Shown: in pieces, positions 26,401 through 38,700 of the stretch
Layout of the letters: every line of letters begins with the position of its first letter
Numbering within the stretch: position 1 is the first letter of the stretch
Source of the DNA: Paroedura picta
Taxonomy: Eukaryota > Chordata > Lepidosauria > Squamata > Gekkonidae
Direction of reading: 5' to 3'
Assembly: GCF_049243985.1 (NCBI RefSeq)
Contig: NC_135382.1
Coordinates: 24,718,990 to 24,782,989, forward strand
DNA length: 64,000 nucleotides
Program-made: the position numbers and the translations under genes
Notes under the pieces: generated by a model
The model's input: the letters and a program-made list of their open reading frames with translations, nothing else
Database searches by the model: none
Told to the model about the DNA's origin: nothing

Positions 26401-29400
26401 CTAGAGTGCCTATAGGCAGTTCTACCAGAAGTAATGTAAGCACATTGACTACTTGCATGCCCCATATCCTGTTTTTGTCAAGGGCTACCAGCTAGTGACA
26501 GGAAGTGAAAATATAGAAGTATGACCTCATAGGGATCAAGGTCTGAACTGTGACTCCAAAAGAGTTGGGGACAGAAAACATAAATAGGATTCTGGAAGAT
26601 TTATCACAGTAGGGAACAAGCTAAGAATCAGAACCATTAGGAATTTTCCTTGCCTTGCTTCCTCATCCTGCATGTATAAAAAGAGAAGGTGGTGAAGAAC
26701 CCTTAAACATGAGGAACTGTATTAAAGGGTCACGGCATTAGGAAGGTTGAGAACTACTGTTCTAAGATCAGGCTCTACCGTGCCACCTTACCTCCACTTG
26801 AACTGTACATTGTCTTGTTTATTTCTTTTTTAAATGAACTAAAAAATTAAAATTTACCCCCCAAAAACGCTGAAGATGTGAACGTCTGCTAGAATTCTAA
26901 ACTGTATCTCAAAGGAGACACTAGAAGGAAACAGGTAGCCATTGAGACGATGGTTCTGCCAGGAATTGATTTCCTCAGGCTTTCAGTGAGGCCTGATAGA
27001 ATCACTTGAGAGTGCCATGGAAGCAATTACACTCTGACATACCGCTTCTGGCTGGGGGTCTCAGGGTTCAGAGCAGTAAAATCAGTGGCTTGGTAATGTT
27101 CATGCTTTGTGTGCGTACGTTCCCTGGCAACTCGAGTTTCAGAAGGATCTCAGGTGGCTCTGCAACCCGCATGAAATGGCCTTGTCAGAGCTGGGGACAG
27201 GAAACACAAGTAGTATTCTAGAACAGGGGTAGTCAACCTGTGGTCCTCCAGATGTCCGTGGACTACAATTCCCATGAGCCCCTGCCAGCGTTTGCTGGCA
27301 GGGGCTCATGGGAATTGTAGTCCACGGACATCTGGAGGACCACAGGTTGACTACCCCTGTTCTAGAAGATGTATCACAGTAAGGAACAAGAGAAGAGTCA
27401 GAGCCAATCAAGGCCAATCTCATCTACTTTGCTGGGTTGCCGCTGTCCAGGGTCCCAACTGGAGGTCTCCCCAAGTCTCCCTTGTTGCTTACTAGCTGAT
27501 CTTTCTAAACTGAAAATACCAGGGATTGAACCGGGGACTTTCTGTAAGCAGAGCAGATGCTCTACTACCGAGCCAGCAGGTTTCCGGCAGACTTTTCTCT
27601 GGCTGAGTGATCTCCACAACGGGGCAAATAGCAGCTCTCCAAGTTTTCAGGGCAGGAGAACGGAACGAGGGGAAGGCTTTAAACCGTTCCTCCCCTCATG
27701 CTTGGGTCCTGATCCAAAATGGGCCCCCACAACTTATTAAATGAACATTTGTTTGAGCCATGAGATGCCAGAGAGCAGACTATGATGAGCTAGGGCAGTT
27801 TAGGATCCTCAGCACTATCTCAGCCAATGCTGAAAGATTTGGGGGAGCAATGATAAGGGAGGGTGGAATCTGGGGAGGATGTGATACCACTTCAAGTGAC
27901 TGCTTAGGTAGCTTCTGCTAGTCATTCTGGTCTTTATCATACAACAGCCTTTCTCAACGTTTTTTCTGTTGAGAAACCTGGGAAACACTTTTCAGGCTTC
28001 GAGAAACCACAGCACAATCGCGCAATATCCAGAAGAACTATTTCTATGTGACTGCTTATGAAGAAAATCAGATCAATTTAAAATGTCTCTAATGCTTCTA
28101 GTTTCCCTAAATCCAACATGTGATTAATGATTGCATCCTGGCAAATCTTCAATCCCATGCTAATGTTTATTTATAATTTGTTTAACTGAACTGGCTAAAG
28201 GTGTATGTTCTAAAGCACATGTATGCCCCTCTGGACTTGATGTTTATCAAGTCCAGGGTACTTCTAGGATCCAGGGTCAAGTCTGCACGGGGCTTTTTAT
28301 CCATTCCCAGTCCAAATAAATCCCTCCTGTCTACACCGAATTAGATTTCCATTTTTATTTTGGGCGCTTTAAATTTTCCCTCTGCAACAAGCATGATTGA
28401 TCCGCAGTGACCCTACCTTTCCCCCGTAATGTCCAGGAGTGGATATAAGCCTCGATATTTGAAAAAACACCACCAGTATAAGTGTAGATTTCTCCTTTTT
28501 GTGAATTAACACTGCTCTGTGCTTCTTAGCAAAGCAGTCTTCTCTGACTGGCCAAGACATCAGTTCAAAGACAACCCGGTTCCTGGTTGCAAGGCTTTCC
28601 TCCCTGTTTTAAACTGACTGCACTCCAGAAGCCCACATTTCTCTCAGCAGAGTTTTGCCTCATTCTCTGAGAGTTTACTGCTGGCTTGGGAGTCAAAAGA
28701 GCTTTTCCAATCAAGTGCAGAAGGCTTTCTGTTTCAATTCATGGGAGGAGGGAGGAGGAAGACCCAGGTTCAAACTGATCTGAATTCAGCGGGATCCATA
28801 GTGGGAGAAAAAAAGAAAGCACAGAATCAGCCAGGATACTTCTAGGGACCAACTGGGCTCAATTTTTCTGCATATCATGTCACTCTATGGGAATATCATC
28901 AGGTCAAAACTTGTTTTTCCAAAGTATGGGAAACAATTTTTGAATCAAGACTTGAGACTTTAACTTTATGTTACAGGACCCCGTTGACTGTTGTGATATC
29001 TTTATCATTTGGCTAACTTAACATGTAATGATCATATATAATCTGTTCGCAATTATTATAAAACGTAGGCACCATTAATCACAATGATGGCTTACTGGTT
29101 TGCTTCCAGTTTATTGCACTGGGATCCTGTGTGGTTCTATACAACATAAGGGAGAAGCACAAGCGCATAGGGTTTGTTTACCTTTCTTTTTGATCTCACC
29201 GACGTCCTCGAAATATTCTTCACCTTCTTATGAAGATGATACAGAACCTAAGACAAGAAGAGGAGAACGGGCACTTTCATTGAATGATTTCTGGTTTCCG
29301 ACAAACTCCTGCACAGGCAGGTGTTTGATTCACAAGGGACTCAAGATAATTGATTTTTGCCCAAGCTTTTTGCCAAGTTGCAAATGCAACTGTTAATTAA

Positions 29401-32400
29401 ACCCTAAGTGGAACAATTTGGCAAGGTAAACTTGGGAACATCTGTCCACTTTTTTTGCAAATACCTCCTATCAATTATGTCAAATAACTGTGAAGCACAC
29501 CTAGTGTGGGCCCTGAGGCCTCTCGTAACGGAAGCAGAAACCCCCCAAATTATACCATGCACCATAGTAAATATTTAAATCTTCCAGACAGAAATGAAAT
29601 CACAGACAATCTGTCACCCTTTAATAGAGGCTGAATTATTTATTTCTTTATTAAATTTTTATACCCCATTTTTCTCCTCATCTGGGGCCCCAAAGAGACA
29701 TACAACCCCACCATTTCCCCCTCCTCTTTCACACCAAGAGCCCCCTGTGAGGTTCATTCTGTTGGAATATTATTCATTCCAGTGCGTAGGCAGAGTGTAC
29801 AAAAGCTTACAATGTACCAGAGGCAATCTGGTCCATACGTGTGAATGCAAGAAAGAATCAATAACGGAGACTGCAAATAAGAATCAAAATGCAAGAAAGA
29901 CTCAAAGTAACATTTTCCAGCTAAAACACGGTCCCTGTATTGTAAGATAGAACAGTGAAGAGAGAAGAGTTCTAATCTAGTCTGTCTAAGCAGGATAGAG
30001 AAAGAGATGAAGGAATCCCTGTCCTCTCATGAGGCAGGATGCCAAGAAGATGGGGAATTTGGCAAAGTGTGGAGAGAAGGTGTCAAAAGCAGAAGAAAAG
30101 ACAGTTCCCTGAGAGTAGCATTCTATACATCAAAGGGGCAGCAGCAGAAAGGATAGTCTCTCTTTGAGCCTCTTGCATTCTGCACCCACTGGATAAAGCA
30201 CTTTCAGTGCGTTTTCCTGTTTGACACAGGTAAATCCAGCTGCAAAAGCACATTGAAACTGCATTATCCAACATGTGCAGAACGAGATTCTATTACAGCT
30301 CCCCTCTGAATCCTGAGGCTGAGAGACAGTGTGAAGTCCTTCACTTCCAACAAATTCTGCCCTCTGAGCACCCACACGGACGAGAGGCCGGTAGATCTGC
30401 GGGTGGCTCTCCCAAATAGACTCCCCCAGACGTTTTAAACAGATGGTACACATTCAAAAGATATAAAGAGTATAGAATTCCAAAAAACAGAATTGCAAAA
30501 TGTGAGGGCAGCAGAGTTCACTCTGGAGATCTGTCCTGTATCTTGCAAAAATCTTATTGAATTGGTCTCTCAGCTGGTCAGTTCAGTCGGCCAAATGCCA
30601 GGGCAGCTCTGCCTCCATCTAGCCATGCAACAAGAAGCCCTCCAGGAACCAGCCTTCTGGCGGCGCCTTAGCTGGAAGGCCAAGTTACCCAAACAGGGGA
30701 CAGGGCTGATTCAGATGTGAGTCACATGCAGGATTGTGGCTCCCATATGCCACAGATTATTCCTGCACAAGTCTGCTGCCTATCCATGGGCCTTTTGCAG
30801 TTTCCCCCACTCCTTTCTCCATGGGATTTTTTATACTGGGTTTTTGCTGCTAGTCCTCTCTGTCTGTGTTTTAAAGGCAGTCCTGGGAGAGAAAAATTTC
30901 ACCCAGTGCTGCAACCTGAATACATAAATGTACACTAACCTTTTTGCGAGATGCGGTGGCGGCAGTGTTGTAACCAAGCAATTAAGGTGTTTAACCATTA
31001 GAGCTAGGGGATCAAAAGTACTTAAGCATATTAATGAAAAGAACATCCATCAATTAAATGTAACACTCATACCTCTTTTGGGACTGCTGGGCTAGAGAAA
31101 ATGAGCCAGAAGGAGACTGAGTTAATTCCAAATTACGAGAGGGCTGAATTCTAACGGATGAACATTATCTTAATCTGTTCTTTATGCCCTAAGTGAAAAC
31201 TGATTGGTTTGCCTCCAAAATTGGTGCTTGGAGTAGTGCCCTTAGGGGAACATCATACCTGCAGTCCATGAAGTCTCGAGATCAGCTCCCCCCTCACTAT
31301 TTCCTTATGCGGGTCCCTTTGTTTCTCAGTCCCCTGAAGATGTGGTTCATTTTGCCCATCTCAAGCTTACACTGCACCACACAGAATGCTACAATGCTAC
31401 ACCATGATGCTTCAACCTGCTTTCTGCTACCCATCTCCTCCAATTTTCTCTTTCCCCCTTTTCATAGGCCCAGCTCCACACCTGGCCCTTGAGATAACCT
31501 CTGCCCTCTTCTGCTCGCTGCCTGGCTTCAAAACACCTGGGTCCAGAGAGCTATTGTTCTTCCACCCAGGCTTGCTCATTGTCGCTATAACCTTTGAGCT
31601 TCCCTAAGCCATATTATAAAGGCAGTCTTGTGGCTGAGGCTACTGCATCTTTCTGGCACAGGGTGGTAAGGCAGCCAACATGCTGTCTGAAGTGCTGACC
31701 ATGAGGCTGGGAGTTCGATCCCAGCAGCCGGCTCAAGGTTGACTCAGCCTTCCATACTTCCAAGGTCGGTAAAATGAGTACCCAGCTTGCTGGCGGGTAA
31801 AACGGTAATGACTGGGGAAGGCACTGGCAAACCACCCCGTATTGAGTCTGCCATGAAAACGCTGGAGGGCGTCACCCCAAGGGTCAGACATGACTCGGTG
31901 CTTGCACAGGGGATACCTTTACCTTTACAATATGTGTCATCACTAAGTTGTGTAGGTTGGGTGATGCATGCGTTTTCACGTTGTGGTCTGTGTATATGCA
32001 GTGGTGTATGTTAAAACTGGAAAGCACCCTCTTCCTCTTCTTCAAGAGAGAGAACAGGGCAGGGGTGGCCCTGGCAGGAGAGGTAGTGCCTTTGGGGGCT
32101 AGAGTGGGCTTGTGGCAAAACAGGAACAAGGCTCCAAGGGAGGAGCCAATTACTAGGGAGGGACTTTCAGGGCAATGACCAGACGGGCCCAAGGGTACCT
32201 GCCAGAGAAGGAAGATTTGGATACCCTCTAGCCAGGACAAGTGACATGTCATTGAGCTAGTCAAGAAAATTGTTTGAGACCAGCCTGAGAGGACTGGAGC
32301 CCGTCATTATGGAGATGGACAGATAACCCCTGCCCAGTCCGTGATGGCCAGCCACCCTGGACGTGAGCCAGGGTGTGCCCATCCCACATGACCCCATTCA

Positions 32401-33914
32401 AGGAAGAAATTTTATTGTGCAACTATTAGTATCTGAATTATGCCAAGGAATCATTTTTTAAACATGTAAAAATTCATTTTTGAGTTTCCTTGATTGACAG
32501 TGCCACCCTAAGCAATTATATCCTCCAAAGTCTATTAATATCGATGCACTGAAAAGGGTGTAATTCTGCTCTGGATGGCACCATTATACCCTTCAGGAGC
32601 AGTATCGACTTCCCACAAAGAGTGGCAATTCTCTCAGGTTGCCAGCAGGTTGCTTCCTTCTTCCGCATCAAAAGCCCAAACTCAAACATGAGACACCATG
32701 GTGGTTTGGGACGACGACTGTTCCAAACTGCAGAAAATAATTTTGATTCTGGCTTTATAAACTGAATTGCCAAGTTCCTGCAGTATTTACCTGTATTGTC
32801 CCCCTGTCAAAAATAATCATAGCTGTTTGCAGATATCAGGGACGAAGAAGCCAGAACGAAGCCAGACCTGCATGTCATGGCCACATACATAGAGTACCGT
32901 CACTGATGATACCCTTTGCAAGTGGACATGGAGACAGGGCTCTGCCCCTAAGAGCTTACAATTTAAAGTCTGACACCTGGGGGAGAGAACAAAAGGAGAG
33001 GCGGAACCATTCATCTCAGGCACAGGGATTGATGCTTAATGTCAAGAAGGGACGGGCATCTCAAGAATTCTACCAAGACATTTGCAGAAAAGGAAGAGAT
33101 GGGGTTGAGGAGACAAAGAGAGCTTAAGGGATGGATTAAGTGCCGTCTGTCTGCAGGAACTCTGGATCCGACCCTAAAGCTTCAACAGACGGAAACACAG
33201 AAGCCGGCATCCCTAATGATGACTCGGTATTCCTTATTAAATGTGCAAAATAGTCCAGAAACTTTTCCCTTCACCCGAAGGTGATGGTGGTGAAAAGTGC
33301 TGTCAGATTGCAGCTGATGGACGGTGACACCAATAAGGTCTCAGGGCTGAGGCGGAGAGGTGATTTACCACTGCCTGTATCCACCCCACAGCCCTGGTAT
33401 TCCTTGGAGGTTTCCCATCCAAATCCCAGCCAGTTCGACCATGCTTTGCTTCCAAGCTCTGACAAGACTGGACCAGCCTGGGTGGCCCAGGCTAGCCTAA
33501 TAATTCCCGGCCCTAGGGAAGCACGCCTGGCCTGGGCCAGGGCCAGGGCCAGGCCCTTTTCGGTCCTGGCCCCGACCTGGTGGAATGAGCTCGCGGGAGA
33601 GCTGCGGGCCCTGCGGGATCTTTCAACGTTCCGCAGGGCCTGCAAAACGGAGCTCTTCCGCCAGGTTTATGGTTGAGGCCAGGGGTGATAATATAGATCT
33701 ATGCCCCCCCGGGGACTCGGGATTCGGACCCGAAGCAAAACATCATCAGGACCTCCTCTCCACCCGCTAGTAGTGGGGGGGGGGGAGTTGAGCTGCCGTT
33801 CTTGCCATGCTGGTAATATTGGTAACGTTATTATTGTTTTAATGGGGTTTTAATGGGGATTTTGGGATACTGTTACACGCCACGAGCCGCAAGGGAGTGG
33901 CGGGAAATAAATCT

Positions 33915-33969
<55 letters not shown>

Positions 33970-35701
33970 GGCTAGTCAGTTCGGTTCTTGTGTTCCAGTT
34001 GGGGACTGAGGCTGATGGTCCTTGAGGCCCTGCAGTGACAGGGATCATTTTCCCCCTCCAGCATACTCTTTATAGAAAGTTGGACAAGGAACAGGGGGAC
34101 CTGCATTCCAATCCCCGTTCTACCATGACCTTGGATCGCTCTCTGTTTCTTCACCTTGCCCTACCTTGCAGGGTTGTTGTGAGGATAAAACAGAGGCGAG
34201 AACCATATATGTCACAGAGTTCCTGGGAGGAAAGAGCAACTAAACAGAGGTAGACTCAGTTGGTAAGAGCATTTTGGGACCCTAGAACTGATATGAATAA
34301 TGCTCCATGGGCATACTTACGGGGGAAGTTCCTGGCAGCTTGATATCCTGGAGAGTAACTGGGAATTAGGTACAAGCCAAGCCATATTATTAATTGTATG
34401 ATTTGGGACCAAATGAATAGGGTCCCCAAGTTTTCAGAGAGCCATGTAGTGGTGTGGTTAAGAGTGGTGGATTTAATTCCCCACTCCTCCTCCACATGCA
34501 GCCTTGTGGGTGACCTTGGGCCAATCACAGTTCTCTCAGAGCGTTCTCAGCCTCACCTACCTCACAGGGTATCTGTTGCGGGGAGAGGAAAGGAAGGTAA
34601 TTGTAAGCCACTCTGAGACTCCTTGGGGTAGTAAAAAGCAGGGTACAATAAAAAAAACAGCTCTTCTTTAGAAATCCCACTTTTTTCTCCCTCTGCCTTC
34701 CTTGCAGTTTAGGATACTAGTTTTTACCCAGTGTCTTGCTATTTCTGTTTATCTTGCACTGTGTATACTCTCAGTCCTCCACGCTGCATGGAAAGATTCC
34801 AGACTCCCCCTCACTGCAGCAAAGTTCCTGAGTTGGCATATTCTTTTGCAGAGAGGATGCATTGAAAAGAAAGAAACACAGTGATAAAGTCTCTTTCTCT
34901 GTCTCTCTTTTTGGAAATTGTATCCATTCACAACTCTGAGAAATTTAATCGCTTTTCTTGCCATAGACAGCAGTTCAGGCTTCTACTCACTGTAAAAGTT
35001 TGAGCTTCATTAACAAAATTATTCTATTAAAGGAAGTTGGACAGACAGAGGGTAGGAAAAAAAGCAAACTCGTGTAGAACCGTATAAAGTAACCATCTAA
35101 GAAAGTATTTCAGATTTTGTTGAGTGGTATTATCGATGTGGAAACACATCTACTGGCACGACCCCTGAAATGGAAATGACTATGGATGTGACTTCCATTG
35201 CCCTGCCCCAGGGAGCACGCCAAGAGTTCTGAAGATGGGCGGTTGAGGCAGCAATTGGCCTGGGCTAGCTGCTGCCAGGACGAAGGAGTTGGGGCTGGCC
35301 ACGGAAGACGGTGGTGGCAGTGTGAGCAGGCTTCAGTGTCAGCCCCTGGCCAGCTGCCAAATCATATTGTGGCAGATTATGTGTTTCCACATCATCCACA
35401 ACAATCTGATTCTCATGTTTTTTTTTACCATGTTCTTTGTGCTTTAATTTCCCCTTTTCTCTTTTATGCTGTTTCTTCTGTTTCTTTCACCACTCCCATA
35501 TTAGCAACCTGATGTCCCTCGGCTAACGTGGGGAGGTTTGGGGGGGTTAGTCGGGTTAGTTAGTGCTCTCCTGTTGCGTAACATTGATAGTGTGGATTGA
35601 TTTTAATGGTTTTAACTATGGGTTTTATTGTAATTTTTATCTTGTAAACTGCCGTGAGCCTAAGGGAACAGCGGTATAAAAGTTTAATAGTAATAGTAGT
35701 A

Positions 35702-35758
<57 letters not shown>

Positions 35759-38700
35759 TTTGTATACTTGGAAGGATGTGTGCCTATGAATACCATCCCC
35801 CCCATCATGATTTACCAGTAAAATCTGCATAGGGTAGCAGGGTGTAAAGAAAGAAAACATCCATAAGAAGGTATTTCAGATTTTATGAAGTTTATTACTT
35901 CGTTTCCCTAGACCAGATGTCCATGGACTACAATTCCCAGGAGCCCCTGCCAGTGAATGCAGATGGACATCTGGAGGGCCGCAGTTTGACCACCCCTGCT
36001 TGATAGCTCAGGCTAGCCTGATCTTGCCAGATCTTGGAAATTAAGTAGGGTCAGTCCTGATTAGTATTTGGATGGGAGACCACCAAGGAATAACAGGACC
36101 ACGACATGGAGGCAGGCAATGTCAAACCACCTCTCAACACCACTTGTCTTGAAAATCATAAAGGATCATCATCAGTTAGTTCTGATTTGATTCCTCACAC
36201 CCCCCCCCCAAAAAATTTTTTTTTCCATATTTGTCTCAAATACCCATAAATCAGAAAAGCCACTCTGTATACTTGGAGAGATGTGTATAGGTGTGAGAAC
36301 ATACACACAAAACACTCTCAAAACCATGATTTTTAGATGTCCAGCTTTAGCTAATTCTGTTTCTAGCTCAACGCTTAGGAATTGGACTCGTACCACTTTT
36401 CCTAGTGGCCAGTGCACATAAGGAGAAACATCTGCAATGAATACTTTTAAGTATTTAAAAGGCTGCCATGTAGAGGATGGAGCAGAGTTATTCTCTCTTG
36501 CCCCAGAGGGATGGACCAGAACCAATGGGATGAAATTAATTCAAAAGATTCCTTCTAAGCCTCAAGAAGAAGTTTCTGACATTTAGAGTGGTTCCTCAGC
36601 AGAACAGGCTTCTTCGGGAGGTGGTGGGTTTTCCATCTTTGGAAATTTTTAAACAGAGGCTGGATAGCCATCTGACAGAGAGGCTGGTTCTGTGAAGGCT
36701 TAAGGGGGTGGCAGGTTACAGTGGATGAGCGATAGGGTTGTGAGTGTCATGCAAAGGGCAGGGGGTTGGACTAGATGACCCTTCCAACTCTATGATCCTA
36801 TGATTCTATGAATGGGCACTGTCTACCTGGGAATCAAAAAAACTTGAGTTAATTTCTTCTGGGACTCAGCACCATTGGTTGTCAGATTATAGATATCCCA
36901 GTGCTGTCTCTACCAACAGGCATTGGCTATCAGGGGGTAGAACATCAGGGTTGCCTGCTATACTACAGGCAAAGCTCAAGTCCAGGCACCTTGTTGCATT
37001 CTCTTGGAAGTGCATTCTCTGTTGGTGTAAGAATATCTCTGTCCTATCTCACTTCCGGTGGTGACCTCACTCCACAGGTCAGGGTGCCCAGGGGCTGGCA
37101 GTGGAAGCTTAGCGGTGTGGGAGAGATGCTCTGTGCAGTTTTGGGATCATTCTCTTGCTCATTGTCATTACACATTGTAAGACTGAACCTTGGCATTCTG
37201 AACTAGCCCATCTCTTTGACCTAAACCAGGGATTCTCAAACTTCTGAGATGGGACTCCACTTCTATACTTCCATTAATTTTGGGAACCATCTTGCAAAAA
37301 AGGCCCCATGCTACTTTCTCACCGTAACATCCAAGAATCTCAAATCAGCTGGTACGAAACAAGTTTACCATTTACTGTTTGTTTCACCATGTACCACTAA
37401 GCAACAAGGTCGTTTCATGGCCATGTTGCAAATGATGCCAAAGCAAACTCAACGTTTCTACCCAGCCTTGCAAAGCCTTCTCTCCCTCTTATGCCAGTTT
37501 CCCTCTTGGCTTCATGAACCAATGAAACTGCCTTCTTCTGAGTGAGACCATCAACCTACCCAGGTCAGCATTGTCTTCTTGGACAGCCCTTGTTCTCTAG
37601 GGTCTTGAGCAGAAGTCTTTCCCAAGCCTTTGAACAGGAGATGCCAGGGAGTGAAACTAGAGATCTCCTGCATGCAAAGCTAGGACTTGGTTACTGAGCT
37701 ACAGCCCTTTCCCCAAGAAGTCTTCAACGCACAAAGCTTACACTAAGTCAGACCTTTTGTCTATCAAAGCCAGTCTTCTCTACTCTGATTAACAAGGGCT
37801 CTTGAGGAGTTCAAGTCAAGACCTTCCACATCACCAGCTTGGTGCAGTGGCTAAGAGCAGTGACTGCTCCTCCACATGAAGCCAGCTGGGTGCCCTTGGG
37901 CTCATCACAGCCCTGATAGTGATGTTCTCACAGAGCAGTCCTGTCAGAGCTCTCTCTGCCCCACCTACCTCACAGGGAGTCTGTTGTGGGGAGAGGAAGG
38001 GAAGGCGATCGTAAGCCGCTGTGAGACTCCTTTGGGCAGTGAAAAGCGGGGTATAAAAACCGACTCTTCCTCTTCTTCCACCTGATCCTTTAAACCAGAG
38101 ATGCCAAAGACTGTGCCTGTGAACTTCTGCATGCAAAGCAAATTTTCTACTGCTGAACCGCAGCTCCTCCCTGTGGAAATTGTGGCTCACTTTTTGGTCC
38201 TGAGCAGCAGTGTGAGACCAGCTGGCTGAAAGGAAGCCCTGGCAAGAGTCCCTGAGACCCATCCTCCACCTGCTTCCACCCCCTGCCGCCATCTCTCGTT
38301 CCGTCACCCACCTTGGCGTAACAACAAGTGATGAGCAGCAGGGGCAGCAGGTAGCCCACCACCAGGATAGTGACCTTGTAGATCTGCTTGGCCACGGAGT
38401 TGCCAGCCCACTGTTCCCAGCAGAAGGAGCTGTTTGGCGCCTGGTAGTGCCCGCTCACAAGGGCCTGGTGCTGAGCCACCGGGATGGCAAAGAGCAGGGA
38501 GAGGACCCAGATGACGGCCACGCCCAGGGCGGCATTGCGCTTGCTGCGGATGCACAGGGAGCGCTTGGCGTGCACCACCGCGATGTATCTGTCCACGGAC
38601 ATGGCCACCAGGGTGAATATGCTGACCAGCATGGTGGCCATAGCCAAGTAGTGCACCCACTTGCAGAAGAAAGCACCGAAGACCCACTCCGGCAGAGAGT

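Noticed and set aside
27520-27575. A tRNA gene
   Set aside because: Box A and box B are present, but there is no acceptor stem; the sequence is the head of a dispersed SINE.
33281-33676. 131-codon ORF as a host gene
   Set aside because: The first half is an inverted 5S-derived SINE and the second half is a LINE ORF2 end.
36001-36170. A 5S rRNA gene
   Set aside because: Only part of 5S is recognisable, it is diverged, and it continues into a SINE body shared by four other copies.
38147-38311. Receptor exon 1 frame continuing past CYAKV
   Set aside because: A consensus donor lies at AAG|gtgggt, the next exon restores the GALR1 ICL3, and the continued frame has no GPCR similarity.
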